A DNA stretch of 64,000 nucleotides from Bryoerythrophyllum caledonicum (lineage: Eukaryota; Streptophyta; Bryopsida; Pottiales; Pottiaceae). Where the stretch lies: positions 15,409,297 to 15,473,296 of the forward strand of contig OZ020517.1 in NCBI GenBank assembly GCA_963971425.1. The letters run 5' to 3'. The position numbers and the translations under genes were made by a program. Positions 24,231-36,900 of this stretch are shown here, in pieces (positions within the stretch are counted from its first letter, which is position 1; each line of letters begins with the position of its first letter). The notes under the pieces are model-generated. The model worked only from the letters and a program-made list of their open reading frames with translations. It was not told the DNA's origin and searched no databases.

Positions 24231-24576
24231 CCGTGGCACAAGCGTACCCGCCATTAGAGAGCTCAATCAAGCTGGCAGCCAACAACTCCTGACAACGAGT
24301 CTGAACCCCAACTTTCTTAGAGAAACTGAGCTTGTACGGTCAACTTAAGATTGGATGGTCGTCTTTGAACTGAATGTAAATAGGCTTGCCTCTATATCAC
24401 TCCATATCATGGAGACTAAAGGCAAAACAACTACGATACGAACGTATAAACGTTTGTACCCTCCGTGCCTCGGCACCGATAAGATGTGGCCCCAAATCTG
24501 TAAGCCAATCATCAAACTCCATGGTCTCCTTCTCCACTGTAGAAGACTCACTGCGTACCGGCACAGCCATTGATTG

Positions 24577-25758
24577 CTACTTGATAGTAGAGAGGGCTTT
24601 GATACCCCTAGACTCCTCACTCACGGGATCCATAGAAAATCCTGTGTTGTGATGATAAAATCCGGCAAAGATATCCCGAGCATCTTCTTGACCTAAGTCC
24701 TTGGCCAAGGTTGCAAAGACACGATGAACATAAAGCTCCTCAGCTACATGCCTCTTCAAACAAAAATACAACTCCGCTTCCTCAATCTTGTGAGATGTGG
24801 CATTGCTGCCTCCAGACCATGTCGTCCAAGATGTCATCGACCTCAAGGCACACAGGCCATTGCACTTAAGCAAGTGCAGAGGTGAGCGTCGCCGATGATG
24901 CCATGTTGGTCCAAATCCAACGTGGCTGATGGGCGTAAGAACCCTATGTTGCGGTATCAACAAACGTCGGGGCGCCATGAAGGTGATAGATGTATGCTCC
25001 ATCCTCACGCACCTTCGTTCGTGTATCCTCCAATGAAGGTACATTCTCAAAAATGTATCGCGGTGGTGTCGATTGGTGGGTAATCCACCACTGATGAGCT
25101 TGAGCAAATCTGTAAAGAGACCCGACAGTGGATCATCTAAGCCACGTCCACTGCCCGTCCATGAATGGTCTTGGCAAGGCCATCTGGCAATCACCAAATC
25201 CACGTGACCTAATCGGCAAAGATCATCCTCACTGATGAACGTCACATCACGTGGCAACTTGCGAAAACACCTGCAAATGACAGAAGGTGGTAACTGCTCC
25301 GGATACAATACTAAAAGACGCTGAATGTGATGGTGAGCAGCACGGTTGGCTGCAAAGCCACTATCCACGTGGATATATAGACGTACCTTGAGCCCAACCT
25401 CTAACACAACCGCGAGTACTATATCAATACCAACAAATAGCTCCATGAGGGTAATACCCTCATCTGGTGGTCGCCATTGAATAGTGCAAGCCAACAACGG
25501 AGTGGAAGAGTCCGCTGAAAGCTGTGGAGCATCAATAGCATCCACAATCTCTTGACATCGGCGTGTGAGCTTCAATTGAGTTCCCCATGGAGGAAGGGGA
25601 TCCTTGCAATGACGTGCGGAGATCTCCATTGATCTGTGCTCACGTGATTCCGCTACCCCCAACATAAAAGCATATGTATCCTCGAAAAGCGTAGAACCAC
25701 ATGGCAAATCGTATGCCAAAGCACTGCACCTGAACATTGCATTTGCCGTAGAAGTCAC
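24577..25758 (-). other. C5 cytosine DNA methyltransferase-like domain within the Ty3/gypsy fossil
   Basis: A 393-codon open stretch between protease and reverse transcriptase. It shows motif I-like ITLMELFVGI, a second-strand-like YIHVDSGFAANRAA with an acidic residue where SAM ribose is held, DDLCRLGHVDLVIA leading into the catalytic motif IV WPCQDHSWTGSGRGLDD, and GLFTDLLKLI, in the order of DNMT3/DRM-type enzymes. The C-terminal third is harder to place. Cytosine C5 methylation of the element's own copies is the proposed role of such domains in related elements. This copy is treated as a fossil. An unrelated Rossmann-fold protein is the alternative, but PCQ with the surrounding order argues against it. 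Confidence 0.75.
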
Positions 25759-25897
25759 CGCGCTAATTACAAAGACAACAACAATGAACTCCTTTCTACC
25801 ATTACGGGCAGACCATCCAGGCCTAATCCAGGCGTCTTCCTTTCAACTATTCACCCAAAAACCAAGGAGATAAAGCGCCTGCTAACCCACCTAAATG

Positions 25898-26134
25898 TCA
25901 TAATTGGTGGCGCCAGTTACAACGCACTGGAGAGACACGTGGGAGAACAAGAGACCAGATCCAACGCCGAACATCAACTGTAACGGATGTCGGGTGTAGC
26001 CCATGGCCTTCTCCGTGCCCCCCAAGAGATGTAACAATCGTAAGTGGGCAAGGCTCGAGGTCCGAAGCACCTAGACCCAAATCTTGGACTAGCTGCTTGC
26101 CAATCATCATTGGCTCAGCTCCGGAGTCCAACAT
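25898..26134 (-). other. aspartic-protease-like domain of the Ty3/gypsy fossil
   Basis: LDSGAEPMMIGKQLVQDLGL matches the retroviral-type protease active-site region (D-S-G-A). It lies between gag and the DNMT-like domain. Confidence 0.7.
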
Positions 26135-26901
26135 AACACAGAGAGGGTAGCTCGGGTGGAGTTTTCATCCGTACGATCAACCACCATGACTCCGTCGTTG
26201 TTTACTAAATGTACCACCGCAGGACACACAATGCATCGTTCTCGTGCCAACCGGGCTGCAATGTCAGATTAATAAGCCACTCTTGAGATCAAGGACTGAT
26301 CCTTGGAGGACTGCTACATAGGTGTAGAAGTAGTATTGGCCTCAAACACAAAAATGGCCTCCGCCGCCAACTTTGCCCGTATTGCTACCAAATCCTCTTC
26401 GAAGGGTGGAGCGATCACTACCTGCAATACCTCCAACGATGGCATGGACACCTTGCCCTCCAAGATATTACCCGCCAAGTGGAATACACCGGATGGTTGA
26501 AAATCCAGTGTCACATAGTCCACACCGGCAAACACCGGCAACTACAACACCTTATACGCCAAGGTGTATGTGGCATCTCCACGTGTGGATGAAATCAGTA
26601 GGACCGGGGTCACAGTTGGAACGGCAATAGAAGTTGCCACATCCGCGATGTTGAACGAAAGAGGTAACCAGGACTTATCAATGTGGTCCGGCAATCCCGT
26701 GTGGCGTGGACGGCCACTTCCCCCTCGCACAGAGGGAGAAGGTGCCACAACATGTACGGTAGTCTGAGCATGAATGGCAACTGCTGCCACCGCCTCCCTT
26801 GAAGCGCCATACAAATAGCGATCTAAGGCTAAAGGTGAGCCCTAATCCCTCTCCGGAGGTTGTGTGTTCACCACTTGCTCCAAAGATGCCATCGCGCTCA
26901 T

Positions 26902-27876
26902 CTACTTTTTCACCTCCGCCATTTTGGCTTGGAGTTTCTTCACAACATCCGATTCAGGAGCAGAAGACTCTGGGCGCTTCTCTAGTTGAAGAGCCAAATA
27001 ATTATCAACACTGTGGCCAGACTTGTCACAATAAGAGCATGTCACAGCCTTGTTCCCCTTGCCCCCAGCCTTCTCTACAGCCTTGGCCGCTTCGGTCTTC
27101 GGCTTAGTCTTCACGGTGCTTGCCTCTTTCTTCATCGAGCAATTGGGGTCCCCCTTAGTGTGACTCGCCTTTCCACAAACCCAACAATGCACAACCTTTT
27201 CAGGTTGTGCATCCGCCAAGCTACCAATCGCGGTGGCAAGCTTCTTGGGCTTAAGAGCGTCCATCAACGCCATGATCAAATCCGTGGCCTTGCTCACGCC
27301 CAACGCTCTATCAAGCGCCTCCACCTAAGCAAACGAATGCGCCAAAATGACATTTTAATGATACCAAAAAAGAAGATGTGGACTAATCAAACTCCACCAT
27401 CCGCTTATCCAACTTTGAAATCAAAATCTTTATCAGCTGGTACTCCGTGAACACATTGTCAGCCTCCGCTGACAATCGTGCCAACGGAGTATACATAGTG
27501 CAAGGGGTATCATCATTCTCTCGGCGGAAATCTTGGATGCGCTGCATTTGATCACGCTTGAATCCCCCATACCCACCTCGAAATGCACCATGAATTGCGC
27601 CAAAGGATCAAAGGCTGACAGATTGCCAACTGCCATCAATGCTGCAAGTATAGCCACGGCTAAACGTGACATGGTCCCCATGCCAGACCGTTCGGCTACA
27701 ACGGCAATGCCCTTGCCTTGAACTCCTCGCCGAGGAATCCATCTTCCACCTTGGGCTCCAAGGTGGAAGTCGAGAGTTGGGCAACCGCACTCTCCTTGAG
27801 TGCAGTTACCAACTCCACACGTTGGCGCCAGTATTCCTCTACGAGACGCAGCTACACATCGTGTTGCATGGTCCAC
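26902..27876 (-). other. gag region with zinc knuckles of the Ty3/gypsy fossil
   Basis: CWVCGKASHTKGDPNC and CSYCDKSGHSVDNY are knuckle-type zinc motifs embedded in Lys-rich sequence. Further gag-like sequence lies to the right up to about 27.9 kb. 27.9-29.37 kb would be the untranslated leader. Confidence 0.65.
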
Positions 27877-29368
27877 CTCCCATATGACTAAAGGGCCTCC
27901 AACTCCAAATGTTGGGGTAAGAGCTTGAACGCATACCAGACGTTAAACGATGGCGTTCAAAGGTGCATCTCCTTCATCCATGTCTTGAATCGGAGCCGCC
28001 AATCAGGTAAAGAGATGCCCACACCCGTCCCAAGAACCTATCTCGCACGACATGACGGAGATAGTCTTCCATGTCGTCAAACGTGCCCACACCCCAGACC
28101 CAAAGTCTACGGTTGGTATCCAATGCCGAAACATGCTCAAAAGCCTCGTCGGTATCCGACCCTGGCCCAAAGTCTGTGGTGGAAGCACTCTACGAGTAGT
28201 CAGGTGAGGGGGAGCGGTAATAGTAAATACCGACTCCGTGTACTCACCATAAACAACAACCACCTCGGGACTTATCCACGCGTACTATTTAAACGATAAA
28301 GGTACGAACGGGCAACCTCCACGTGCAAAACCACCAAACTTTGTGGTTCACCGGTCATCACCTCTAGCTAGTACATGTCCAACCACAATCCCCACATAGA
28401 AAGGTCTTCCCAGGCATGAACCCGACTTCATCCCTACGATACCCTATCACAATCTGGATACAACAGAAAACGGGGCCACCGGAAAACACCGGCAATAAGT
28501 CCGCAACACGGGAGAGGTACCGCATAAGAATCCACAAATCAAAATCGGATCATTTTCCCCAACAACATAAGAGTAGGAAAGACAAGGGGTCAGAGTCACT
28601 GGCACACGCCTGCAGCGGATGGCCCGAGTTGCAAACCTGCAATGCGAAGAGAAATACTCGAAAGTACTTCCCCCAGTCTCAAAACTTAAGTTCTATGGAA
28701 ATTTATGGAAGTTGGTGTTTAAAAACACAATTTAGCCCTTGAAAATCACCATTAAGGGCTTAAGATCAACTCCAAATGCCAATCCAATAATTCTAATGCA
28801 AATTTCACATAAAGTGAGCGCAAATTTTGCTCAAATCCGAGCTAAATTGCCTCTACAAATGAACTTCAAAGATTACACTAATCCATTTTTTTAACACCCA
28901 CAAAAATGTGGTTTCTGAAAACTTTTTAATCAAAAGTTTTTCAGTCACTCAAGGTAGGAATCCCCTAAAAAACTCAAATCCTAACTCAAAATTAAAAAAT
29001 AGTAATTATTTTGGAAGATATTATCTCACAATTAAATGAATTCGCCCAAAATTACAGTTTCATCTACAATGGATGAAAATTGCGACCACGGATGAAAAAA
29101 TGCCAGATGGATGAAGAATTGATCGTCGGATGAAAAATGGAAGAATGGATGAAATTGTTGGCAGTAGGTCGAGCAGTTGTCCTTCTTCACTCGAAACTTT
29201 CACCGCCCATAATTTCTTCAAAAATTGTTTAAATCACGCGCCGTTTGTTGCGTTGGAGTAGTCTGAACGCGCACTACAACATCAAACTAAGTACGCACAA
29301 TAAAATTCCATCTTTCTAAGCTCTAATTTCATAGCTAAAGAGGGATTTGTAGGGAGGTCTTTGTCAAG

Positions 29369-29727
29369 TGAACAAGTATGAAATTACTCACGTATTCAAG
29401 CGTCTCACATTCCACAAAGGGAGAATCAACGAGTGCAACTAGTATAAGAGAATGCGGAGCCTTTACTGATGATAAACAATCACTTACAAGCAAATGTAGT
29501 CACTAAACACTCTCAAACTCACTCACAAAGCTTGACTTGACAAAGATGTCAAGTCAAGGACGTGTGCGGCACTATACGTACACGCATACAACCCTAAGTG
29601 GATGAAAATCATCCATAGGTGAATGCGGTGCCTCTCTGTTTGTCCCTAAACACCGGTAGATTAGTAACAAACTAATCTACGCCAAAACTACGATACGGAG
29701 AGGCCCTAGACGCCACGTCCCGTGACA
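29369..29727 (-). repeat. right LTR (5' LTR) of the Ty3/gypsy element
   Basis: 359 bp. On the - strand it begins TGTCACGGGACGTGGCG and ends in CA, matching the left copy throughout. Confidence 0.8.
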
Positions 29728-30011
29728 AACTGTAAAAAGTAAATAAGTAGTAGAACTAAAATTTTAAAGGGAGTATCTTATTGAATCTTTCATTTAATTA
29801 GAGAGATTACAAACTATGTCAAAAAGAAAAGAGAAGATACAATTTCTCCACCATCCATAAATACAAGCTTCATTTTTTCAAACAAACACCTTTTCATCTA
29901 TAACCATGTTCTCAATACTTATACCAAATCAAATGCCAATGACTTATAGAAACACTTCATGTACTACATGACCCCTAAGATTATCTAAAATGGGGAAGTC
30001 ACATGAAGATG

Positions 30012-30815
30012 AAGCCATGTGGTAGATATTGGACATGGACTTCAGAAGACTTGATTGGGAGATATTGGATAATGTTTCCGATGAAGGAGATAGGGACTTA
30101 ACTGGGTATGGTAAAAGAATAATGGATAAGATACGTGGCAGGTATTGGACAGGGACTTGACAAGACTTGATTGGAAGATATTGGATAATGCTTCCGAAGT
30201 AGAAGACGGGGGCTTAACCGAACATGATAAAATCACAAAGGAGAAGCCACGTGGTAGATATTGGATAGGGACTTGACTAGACTTTATTGAGATATTGGGT
30301 AACCTTCCGATGAAGGAGACATAGACTTAACTGGAAATGATAAAAGAATAATAGATAAGCCATATTGCAGATATTGAACTGGGACTCGACAAGACGTGAC
30401 TGAAAGATATTGGATAACGTCCCGATGGCAGAGGCTTAACTAGAAATGATAAAACAATAATAGATAAGCCATGTGGCAGATATTAGACAGGAACTTGACA
30501 AGACGTGATTGGAAGATACTAGATAATGTGTCTGAGGAAGGAGACAAGGGTTTAACTGGGGATAGTAAAAAGACAAAAGAAAAGCTACGTGACAGATATT
30601 GGACATGGATTTGACCAGACTTAATTGAGAGATATTGGATAATGTATCTAAGGATGGAGACATGGGCTTAACTGGGGATAGTAGAAGGACAAAGGAGAAG
30701 CCAGGTGACAAATATTGGACATGGATTTGACTAGATTTGATTGAGAAATATAATTTGGATAATGTATCTAAGGATGGAGACATGGGCTTAACTGGGGACA
30801 AGGACTTAACTAGAG
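30012..30815. repeat. 116-bp satellite, nearly seven copies
   Basis: The word AAGCCACGTGGYAGATATTGG recurs in degenerate form at about 30012, 30128, 30244, 30357, 30466, 30582 and 30699, so the period is 109-117 bp. Each unit also carries GACTTGACNAGACTTGATTG, GATATTGGATAATG and GGCTTAACTGG. It ends just before the RanBP1 promoter region. Confidence 0.85.
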
Positions 30816-31294
30816 ACTATCCATACTCTCTTGAAAACAAGAGGGATCCACTAGTAAGTAATATTTTATTATATGAATAGAGAATCTTCAACCCCTTTCT
30901 TTACAATTATCTCTCCCACAAGTAATTAAAAAAAAACACTGGCGTTTTAAAGATGAAAGTCCCCGACCACCGCTCCCAGTTCCCGACCCCCGTTCCCCTC
31001 TTTCCCAATCCGAACCCGAACCGCCACACCGCATCCCGCGCTCGTTCGCCAGTCGCCCAAACACCGACCACGTCGAACGCCCGCCGTCCAGCAGTCGCCG
31101 GAATTAGGGCAAGCTCTGGAGAGCTCGAGCGATGGCGGCTCCCATCCAAACCCGAAGTCTCGGTAAAGTAAGTGGCCTTCTTGAATCGCGATCGCTTCCA
31201 CTCTCACTCTTCGCAATCCCGATCCCAGGTCTTGCTCCGGATCCATCCTTCTCCTCTCGCTGCACCCAACCCGATTGGCACCGACCCTTTTACC
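30816..31294 (+). promoter_or_regulatory. RanBP1 promoter and 5' leader
   Basis: Composition switches sharply to C-rich after 30940 (runs such as CCCGACCCCCGTTCCCCTC), as in many plant housekeeping leaders. An upstream ATG at 31132 is out of frame with the main start and is followed by GTAAAGTAAG, so a 5'-leader intron is possible. Confidence 0.45.
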
Positions 31295-32980
31295 ATGGCC
31301 GGCGACGACGAGAAGGAGGTGCGTGTGGTCGACGAGGCCACTCCGTCGACGGAGGCCGAGGAGCCCTCCAAAGCCGGCGAGGAGGAGGACACCGGCGCCC
31401 AGATCGCGCCCATCATCAAGCTCGAGGAGGTCGCCATCAGCACCGGCGAGGAGAACGAGGAGGCTCTCATTGACATGTGAGTGGCTTCCCGATTGAGGGT
31501 TGTGTTTTTCGTGTGGATCGGTGAATCTGTACTGGATTGTGATGATTGCTGCAGCGTGACAATGATTGGATCTGATTGGTGGTGAGGAATCGTTTCGTGT
31601 TTGGAGATGGTGAATTGTGGCAATCCGATTCTTGGTCTGGCGTGTGTGATCTGTATGCAAAGTCTTTTAGTTCCGTGAGTTTTGATATTAGAAGGTTGGG
31701 TGTTGTACTGGGAGAGGATTTGGAGAGGTGTTTCCCCCGGGGAACTTTTGGTTGAGGGGAGAGAGGATCGTGCTATGAGTGGTGTGTTTTAGGAGGAGCC
31801 TCTGCGATGGGAAAAGCTTTTTTGCAGTTCGATTTGTAACCGATTGCGCAGTTAAGTCTGTTGGTCTATCGATATTGTTTGACTCCTCGTCGGAGAGAGG
31901 GTTGTGTATTTCTGTAACTGAGCTAGATTGAAATCTACGCTAGTGATCGTGGCCTGATTCGACGAGGGTGCTGAGCCTCGGATCGGAGGACCGCTTCGTG
32001 GTTGAACCCGGTAATCATGGGATTTTAGGTCAACAAGCGTCTTTTGGCGCTGGTGGAGCTGTGAATGTTCTGTCGAGAGACTTGGTCAGCTTTGATTTCT
32101 CAGTAGTTTAGCTGACCCTCTCTGTTCCCACTTTCTTTCAGGAAGGCGAAGCTCTACAGGTTTGACAAGGAAGGCACTCAGTGGAAGGAGAGAGGCGTCG
32201 GCCAAGTGAAGATTCTAGAGCACAAGACGACCAAGAAGGTCCGCCTGCTGATGCGCCAGAGCAGGACCCTGAAGATTTGTGCCAACCATATGGGTAAGTT
32301 CACAGATGACGAGGTAACCTGTTTCATTCTGCAAGCTGAATGCAAGATGGGGACTTAATGTGTCCAGTCGTATATCATTTCAATACCGCCATAATGTCTG
32401 AAGGACCCTATGATATGTCTGGTGTGCAGTGACGGCGTCGACGCAATTACAAGAGCATGCTGGCAGTGACAAGTCTTGGGTGTGGCACGCTCGGGATTAC
32501 TCGGACGGTGAACTGAAGGAGGAGCTTTTCTGCATGCGGTTTGGAAGCGTTGAAAGTATGTGATGTCCAAGTTTTTTCTGTTTCTTTGGTGTATTTTAGC
32601 TCTAGGTTGGTTGGCTGCAGCGTAGATATGTTCTTCGGTTTCAAATGGTTGCTCTCGTTTAGGTTTGAGAGGCTGGAAGTGTACTGGCTCTTTTTCTTGG
32701 TCACATTCGGGTCAATTAATTTGGCACGTGCGTCCCTGGAAGCGTATTCATTAGTTGTTGGAATGTTTTGTTGTGAACAGGTGCTCAGAAGTTCAAGGAT
32801 GTGTACGAGGAAGCTCAAGAGAAGCAGTTAGGGAAGACCGAGGAGAAGGACGAGCAAGCTGACGACGCTGCGGACTTGTTGGACAAGTTAAAGGTGGACT
32901 CCAAATCGGAGGATGCGCCAGCAGCCGCAGAGGAGAAGAAGACGGAAGCGAAGGAGGCGACCGAGGCCAAGGAAAAGTAG
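31295..32980 (+). CDS. RANBP1: Ran-binding protein 1 (RanBP1)
   Basis: Four exons (31295-31476, 32142-32293, 32430-32555, 32781-32980) join in phase to 219 residues, the usual plant RanBP1 length. An acidic N-terminus is followed by the RanBD1 fold: [66 protein letters not shown] and FKDVYEEAQ, then an acidic and Lys/Ala-rich tail. RanBP1 binds Ran-GTP in the cytoplasm and helps RanGAP hydrolyse it, releasing export complexes. The first intron is the longest (665 nt), as is common for housekeeping plant genes. ATG at 31295 is in a good context (ACCATGGCC). No irregularities were seen. Confidence 0.95.
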
Positions 32981-33934
32981 ATTGAAGGTTAGAGGGGGTG
33001 TGATCAACATGTGCTTAAGATGGTCGTAGGTAGTCATACGTGGCACGTTCCTGGTTGCTTGATACATGGCGTTTTTGAAACCCTGATCAGGGTTTTGAGT
33101 TTGGGGATCTTCTTCCCTCTAAGTTAAGCGGTTCTTCACTCGTGTAAACCTTCTTGTTAGTGTTAATAAGTAGTATGCAAGTTGCTTTTTAAAAAGTCCT
33201 GTTTCACTACTTGTAGCATCATGCAGCACAACATGTGCTCTTTTTAGGTGTCGGACTGTCATTGTATCTGGGAAGAATCGGAGGATGTAAGACTGTTGGC
33301 GATTACATCATCTTGTTTCATTTTATTGATTCATTTTGATGTATCAGCTCTTGTTGATACAATTTGCAACATTTATACATTCAAGTTGAGTATTCACAAT
33401 CTATGGAGATTCGATGTAAATCCTGGCGCCGCCGGATTGACCAGCATGCCATAACATGTGAACAATTCTGGTCGCTTAGTAGCTGTTGTAGTAGTGAACA
33501 TTACCTTCAATTGGCAAGGCCAACTTGCTGTTTGCACTTCAGAAAAATTCATAATTTGACGCATTGACTCAGATCAATCACGTGACCCAGTCCAAGTACT
33601 TCTCCTTCTCTCCAATTATTATGAGGAGATATGAATTCTTTGCAACACCATCAATGTAAATGTATAAAGTATTGTGCTCTTAATAGGCAATTCATGGAAT
33701 AGAAGTGGATGATTAACATACCATGTTCAATGCAGATAATGTGGAGGAAGGACAACTTCAGTACCCGACATTTATTATTTACGGCAGGAAAACAAATAAT
33801 CTGGGACCGGCTACAATCTGCGCAGATATTACCGACCTGCTGTATCCGTCCTTTCTATACAGCCACAAATTATATTGCATGACAACTGCAGGCGCACAGA
33901 ACACCTTAAGATCTACACAAAGTTTACAAGGAAT
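32981..33934. other. 3' region between convergent RanBP1 and carboxypeptidase genes
   Basis: Holds the 3' ends of both genes; nothing else recognised. Confidence 0.5.
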
Positions 33935-36900
33935 TTACAAGGGCTTGTTGTTGATGAAAGACTCGAACAGGTGCAGAGCACGGGCTGGCTGCGTGTAAGG
34001 CACCATATGCCCAGCGCCCCTCACTGTCGAAAATGTGAGCTTATCGTACACAGTCACATAGCCTCCGACCTGAACAGCCATAAAACACAAGCATTTACTT
34101 CAATAACAGTACGCAAAAAGAAAAAGAAAAATTAACAGTATAGAGAAAGAACACAAAGCCTAGTCAGCTCTGAATAACAAATATACCCCTCACAAGAACT
34201 ACACACCTGGTTGTCGACAATCCATGGCCTCCAAGACGCAGTGATGTTCAATGGCAACATGTTGAGCCATGTGCGGGTGCCGGTGACAGGTACGATGGCA
34301 TCAATATCGCCACTGAATACAAGGGACGAACTATTTCAGAAGTCGACAAGTGAGGGGTCACACAATTGCTTGGAGAATCACACTTTTTGGAAAAGAAGAT
34401 AAGATGAGATTTAGTACCTGAAAACCAGTATTTCAATGCCAGATTCCAGCAGAGTATGGTAAAGAGGGATTATGCTTGACAAGAGGTCCTCATACGAGTA
34501 GTCCACTATGTCACTGAAATATGAACAGGATTTGATTAATGACAGATTTTATTTTGTGTTCTGTAATACCACCCAAAATCATTGAAGTATTTGCAAAAAC
34601 AGACAGGAAATAAAAACGGATCTGAAAAGAACCTGCAGTCAGTCCACCGCCAAGGAAGTTTCGTGGTGTTGGCATGCAAAGCTTTCTGCACCTCTGGTCG
34701 ATTTAAGTAAATCTCCACCTGTGACAAACCCACTCATGAATCACCCTCCTGCCAGATCAACTCATTGCAAATAATAGTGAGCGAAAATGCACCTCATCGT
34801 CGACACATGGATCGTACGAGTCCTTCAACAAAGGTCGAGTAGAAAGTCCACCACGTCGAGTGCGGCTTAGCTGCCAAAGTGCAAACCACTTTTGTCAGCT
34901 GAATATACTGTCGAATAAAGAGCCGCGAGTATAATAAATGAAAACGAAGAGAAAATAACTATTAAACAGCAACCACCAATCACCTGCTTTCCAAAATGGC
35001 GCGTTTCGGCCTGAGCATGGGCAGAGACACAGATATCTGCATATATTTCGTAGATATTGATGTTGCCCTGCACTTCAAAGATGGTCGCGTGAGAATTCTC
35101 TTAAAGTGCAGACTTGGATGAATCAATAAAAGACATTGACTGGAAACAAGTGGGTTAAAAACTGGAATACAAATGGTTACAGAGAGAATTAGGTAACTTA
35201 CTAGCTCAAGATTTGCGGTATTCACCCACTTATCACACTCATCCTCCGAGTTACTTCGAAGAGGTCCAACAGATGAAAAATTGCACTACAAGCGTTACAA
35301 GACATGCGTAAGTGATGTGAGCAATTGATGGGAATTTATTAAGGGGAAAACGGGAGAAAGGTGGCACTCACATTCTTCAACCCACCAAGTAGAGAGGCTT
35401 TATCATGAACTAGCATAGACGTAAAATTGCACTGCAAGCGTTTGGCAACTTGTATCAGTGATAGGAGCGCAAGCGGCGACTAGGTACAGAATCTGGGGTG
35501 AAGAAAGTCGACACTCACATATTTCACAACACCTTGGAATGCGGCATCAGAAACTAGAGCGTGCGTCCACCAGTAAAATATTGCTCCAAAGTTGTCTACA
35601 GTTGCGTCCGTCCAAGCATTGCCAACCTGCAATCAAATAACTAAAATCTTGAAAGGCGAAAAAGGCTGACGACTCAGAAACATGTCTACTTACATCCTGC
35701 CAATAGTAGGGAGATGTCATGGAACTGAATAATAAGCTACCAAAGAAAAGTTCAAAGATTCCAAAGCACGTACAGCCATTCCTTGAAGGTTGATTTTCTT
35801 GTTGCTTTCAACTTTGTTGCCCTCCAAGATAGCGGCAGCCAACTGCGGAACGTAGTGGCCTGCGCAGACAACTTCCGCTTAGAAACAAACAATATTAAGT
35901 ATATGAGTATCTTACGAAGTTGAACTCAAAGTAGTCTTTATTCCAACACATAGAAAGAAGCAATACCAAGTATCATGCAAAAGTAGCTTCTCCACCCCCC
36001 AAACGGAAACGAACATACACCGCACATGTATGTGCCTAAAACAGTTTGACACCGTACTTAACACGCTGGAAAACTGATGAATCGATTGTAGATGCACTAG
36101 ACAATGACGTTACCTGCATAGCTTTCGCCCGAGACGTAAAACTTGTTTGTAGAATACTGAGGGTACTGCTTGAAGAAATTGAGCAGGAAAACGTAAGAGT
36201 CATCCGCTGGAGTCCCACCAAAAGACCCAGCGTTAGGAATAAAAACAGGTAGAAATAACGTAACCGAGTACAAACAGTGGAACAGCTCTACTATTGTGCG
36301 AAGAGGTGACCAAACTCCAGCATGAGCACTCGGAGCATTACTAAACCTGAAAATCAGTGCCAAATTCAGCCTCAAACGAGAGATGGCTACATAAAAACGA
36401 AGACAAATTATCTACAGCGCACACGAATCGTACCAGTTCGCTTATCACCCGTTTTGTAATCACTTGTCGTGTTGGAGTAAGAGAACCCTACGCCAGCTGG
36501 AGACTCAATGAACAGCATGTTGGAAACTGCACAAAAACCAAATCGCGTCAAAGGAGCACCATATGCATCCCCTTTCTTTTACCAAAGGTTACAAAACTCC
36601 AGCCCACCAGACGCATCCTTACCTTTGTTCCACGAATGCGGATTCTTCAGCAGATGGGCACCGTCGAGAGTTGGGTAAAAAGGCCCAAGTTCACTCAGCA
36701 TTCCTCCACCAACAGAAGAGCATCCAGGACCTGCACAACATCCATCGCTATCAACTTCCTCCTCAAAAGCCAAACCAAGAGAAATAGAAACTCCATAGTT
36801 GCATATCTTCAACACGATGAGAGACAAAACACCTGCTGCTCCCTCACATTACGCGCACATCACCCAAAACTCTACAACCTCACAAGCGGATCCCAAGCGC

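Larger units (their letters stand above)
18806..29727 (-). mobile_element. old Ty3/gypsy LTR element carrying a DNMT-like domain and a PHD finger
   Basis: Fossil of about 10.9 kb on the - strand, bounded by direct repeats of 358-359 bp (18806-19163 and 29369-29727). The right copy has TG...CA ends. The two LTRs differ at roughly one base in eight, so the insertion is old. Reading from the right, recognisable parts are gag with zinc knuckles (about 26.9-27.9 kb), an aspartic-protease-like stretch (25.9-26.1), a C5 cytosine-methyltransferase-like domain (24.6-25.8), reverse transcriptase (23.6-24.2), RNase H (23.2-23.5), integrase (20.0-22.9, split by a later insertion) and a PHD finger (19.6-20.0). 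It is broken, with more than ten interruptions. DNMT-bearing retrotransposons have been reported from charophyte algae and dinoflagellates. Confidence 0.8.

Noticed and set aside
24577-25758. A free-standing host cytosine methyltransferase gene
   Set aside because: It lies between protease and reverse-transcriptase parts on the same strand, between two matching LTRs, and has no start or splice context of its own.
30947-31660. 237-codon open frame on the - strand
   Set aside because: Antisense to the RanBP1 leader and first exon; no domain.
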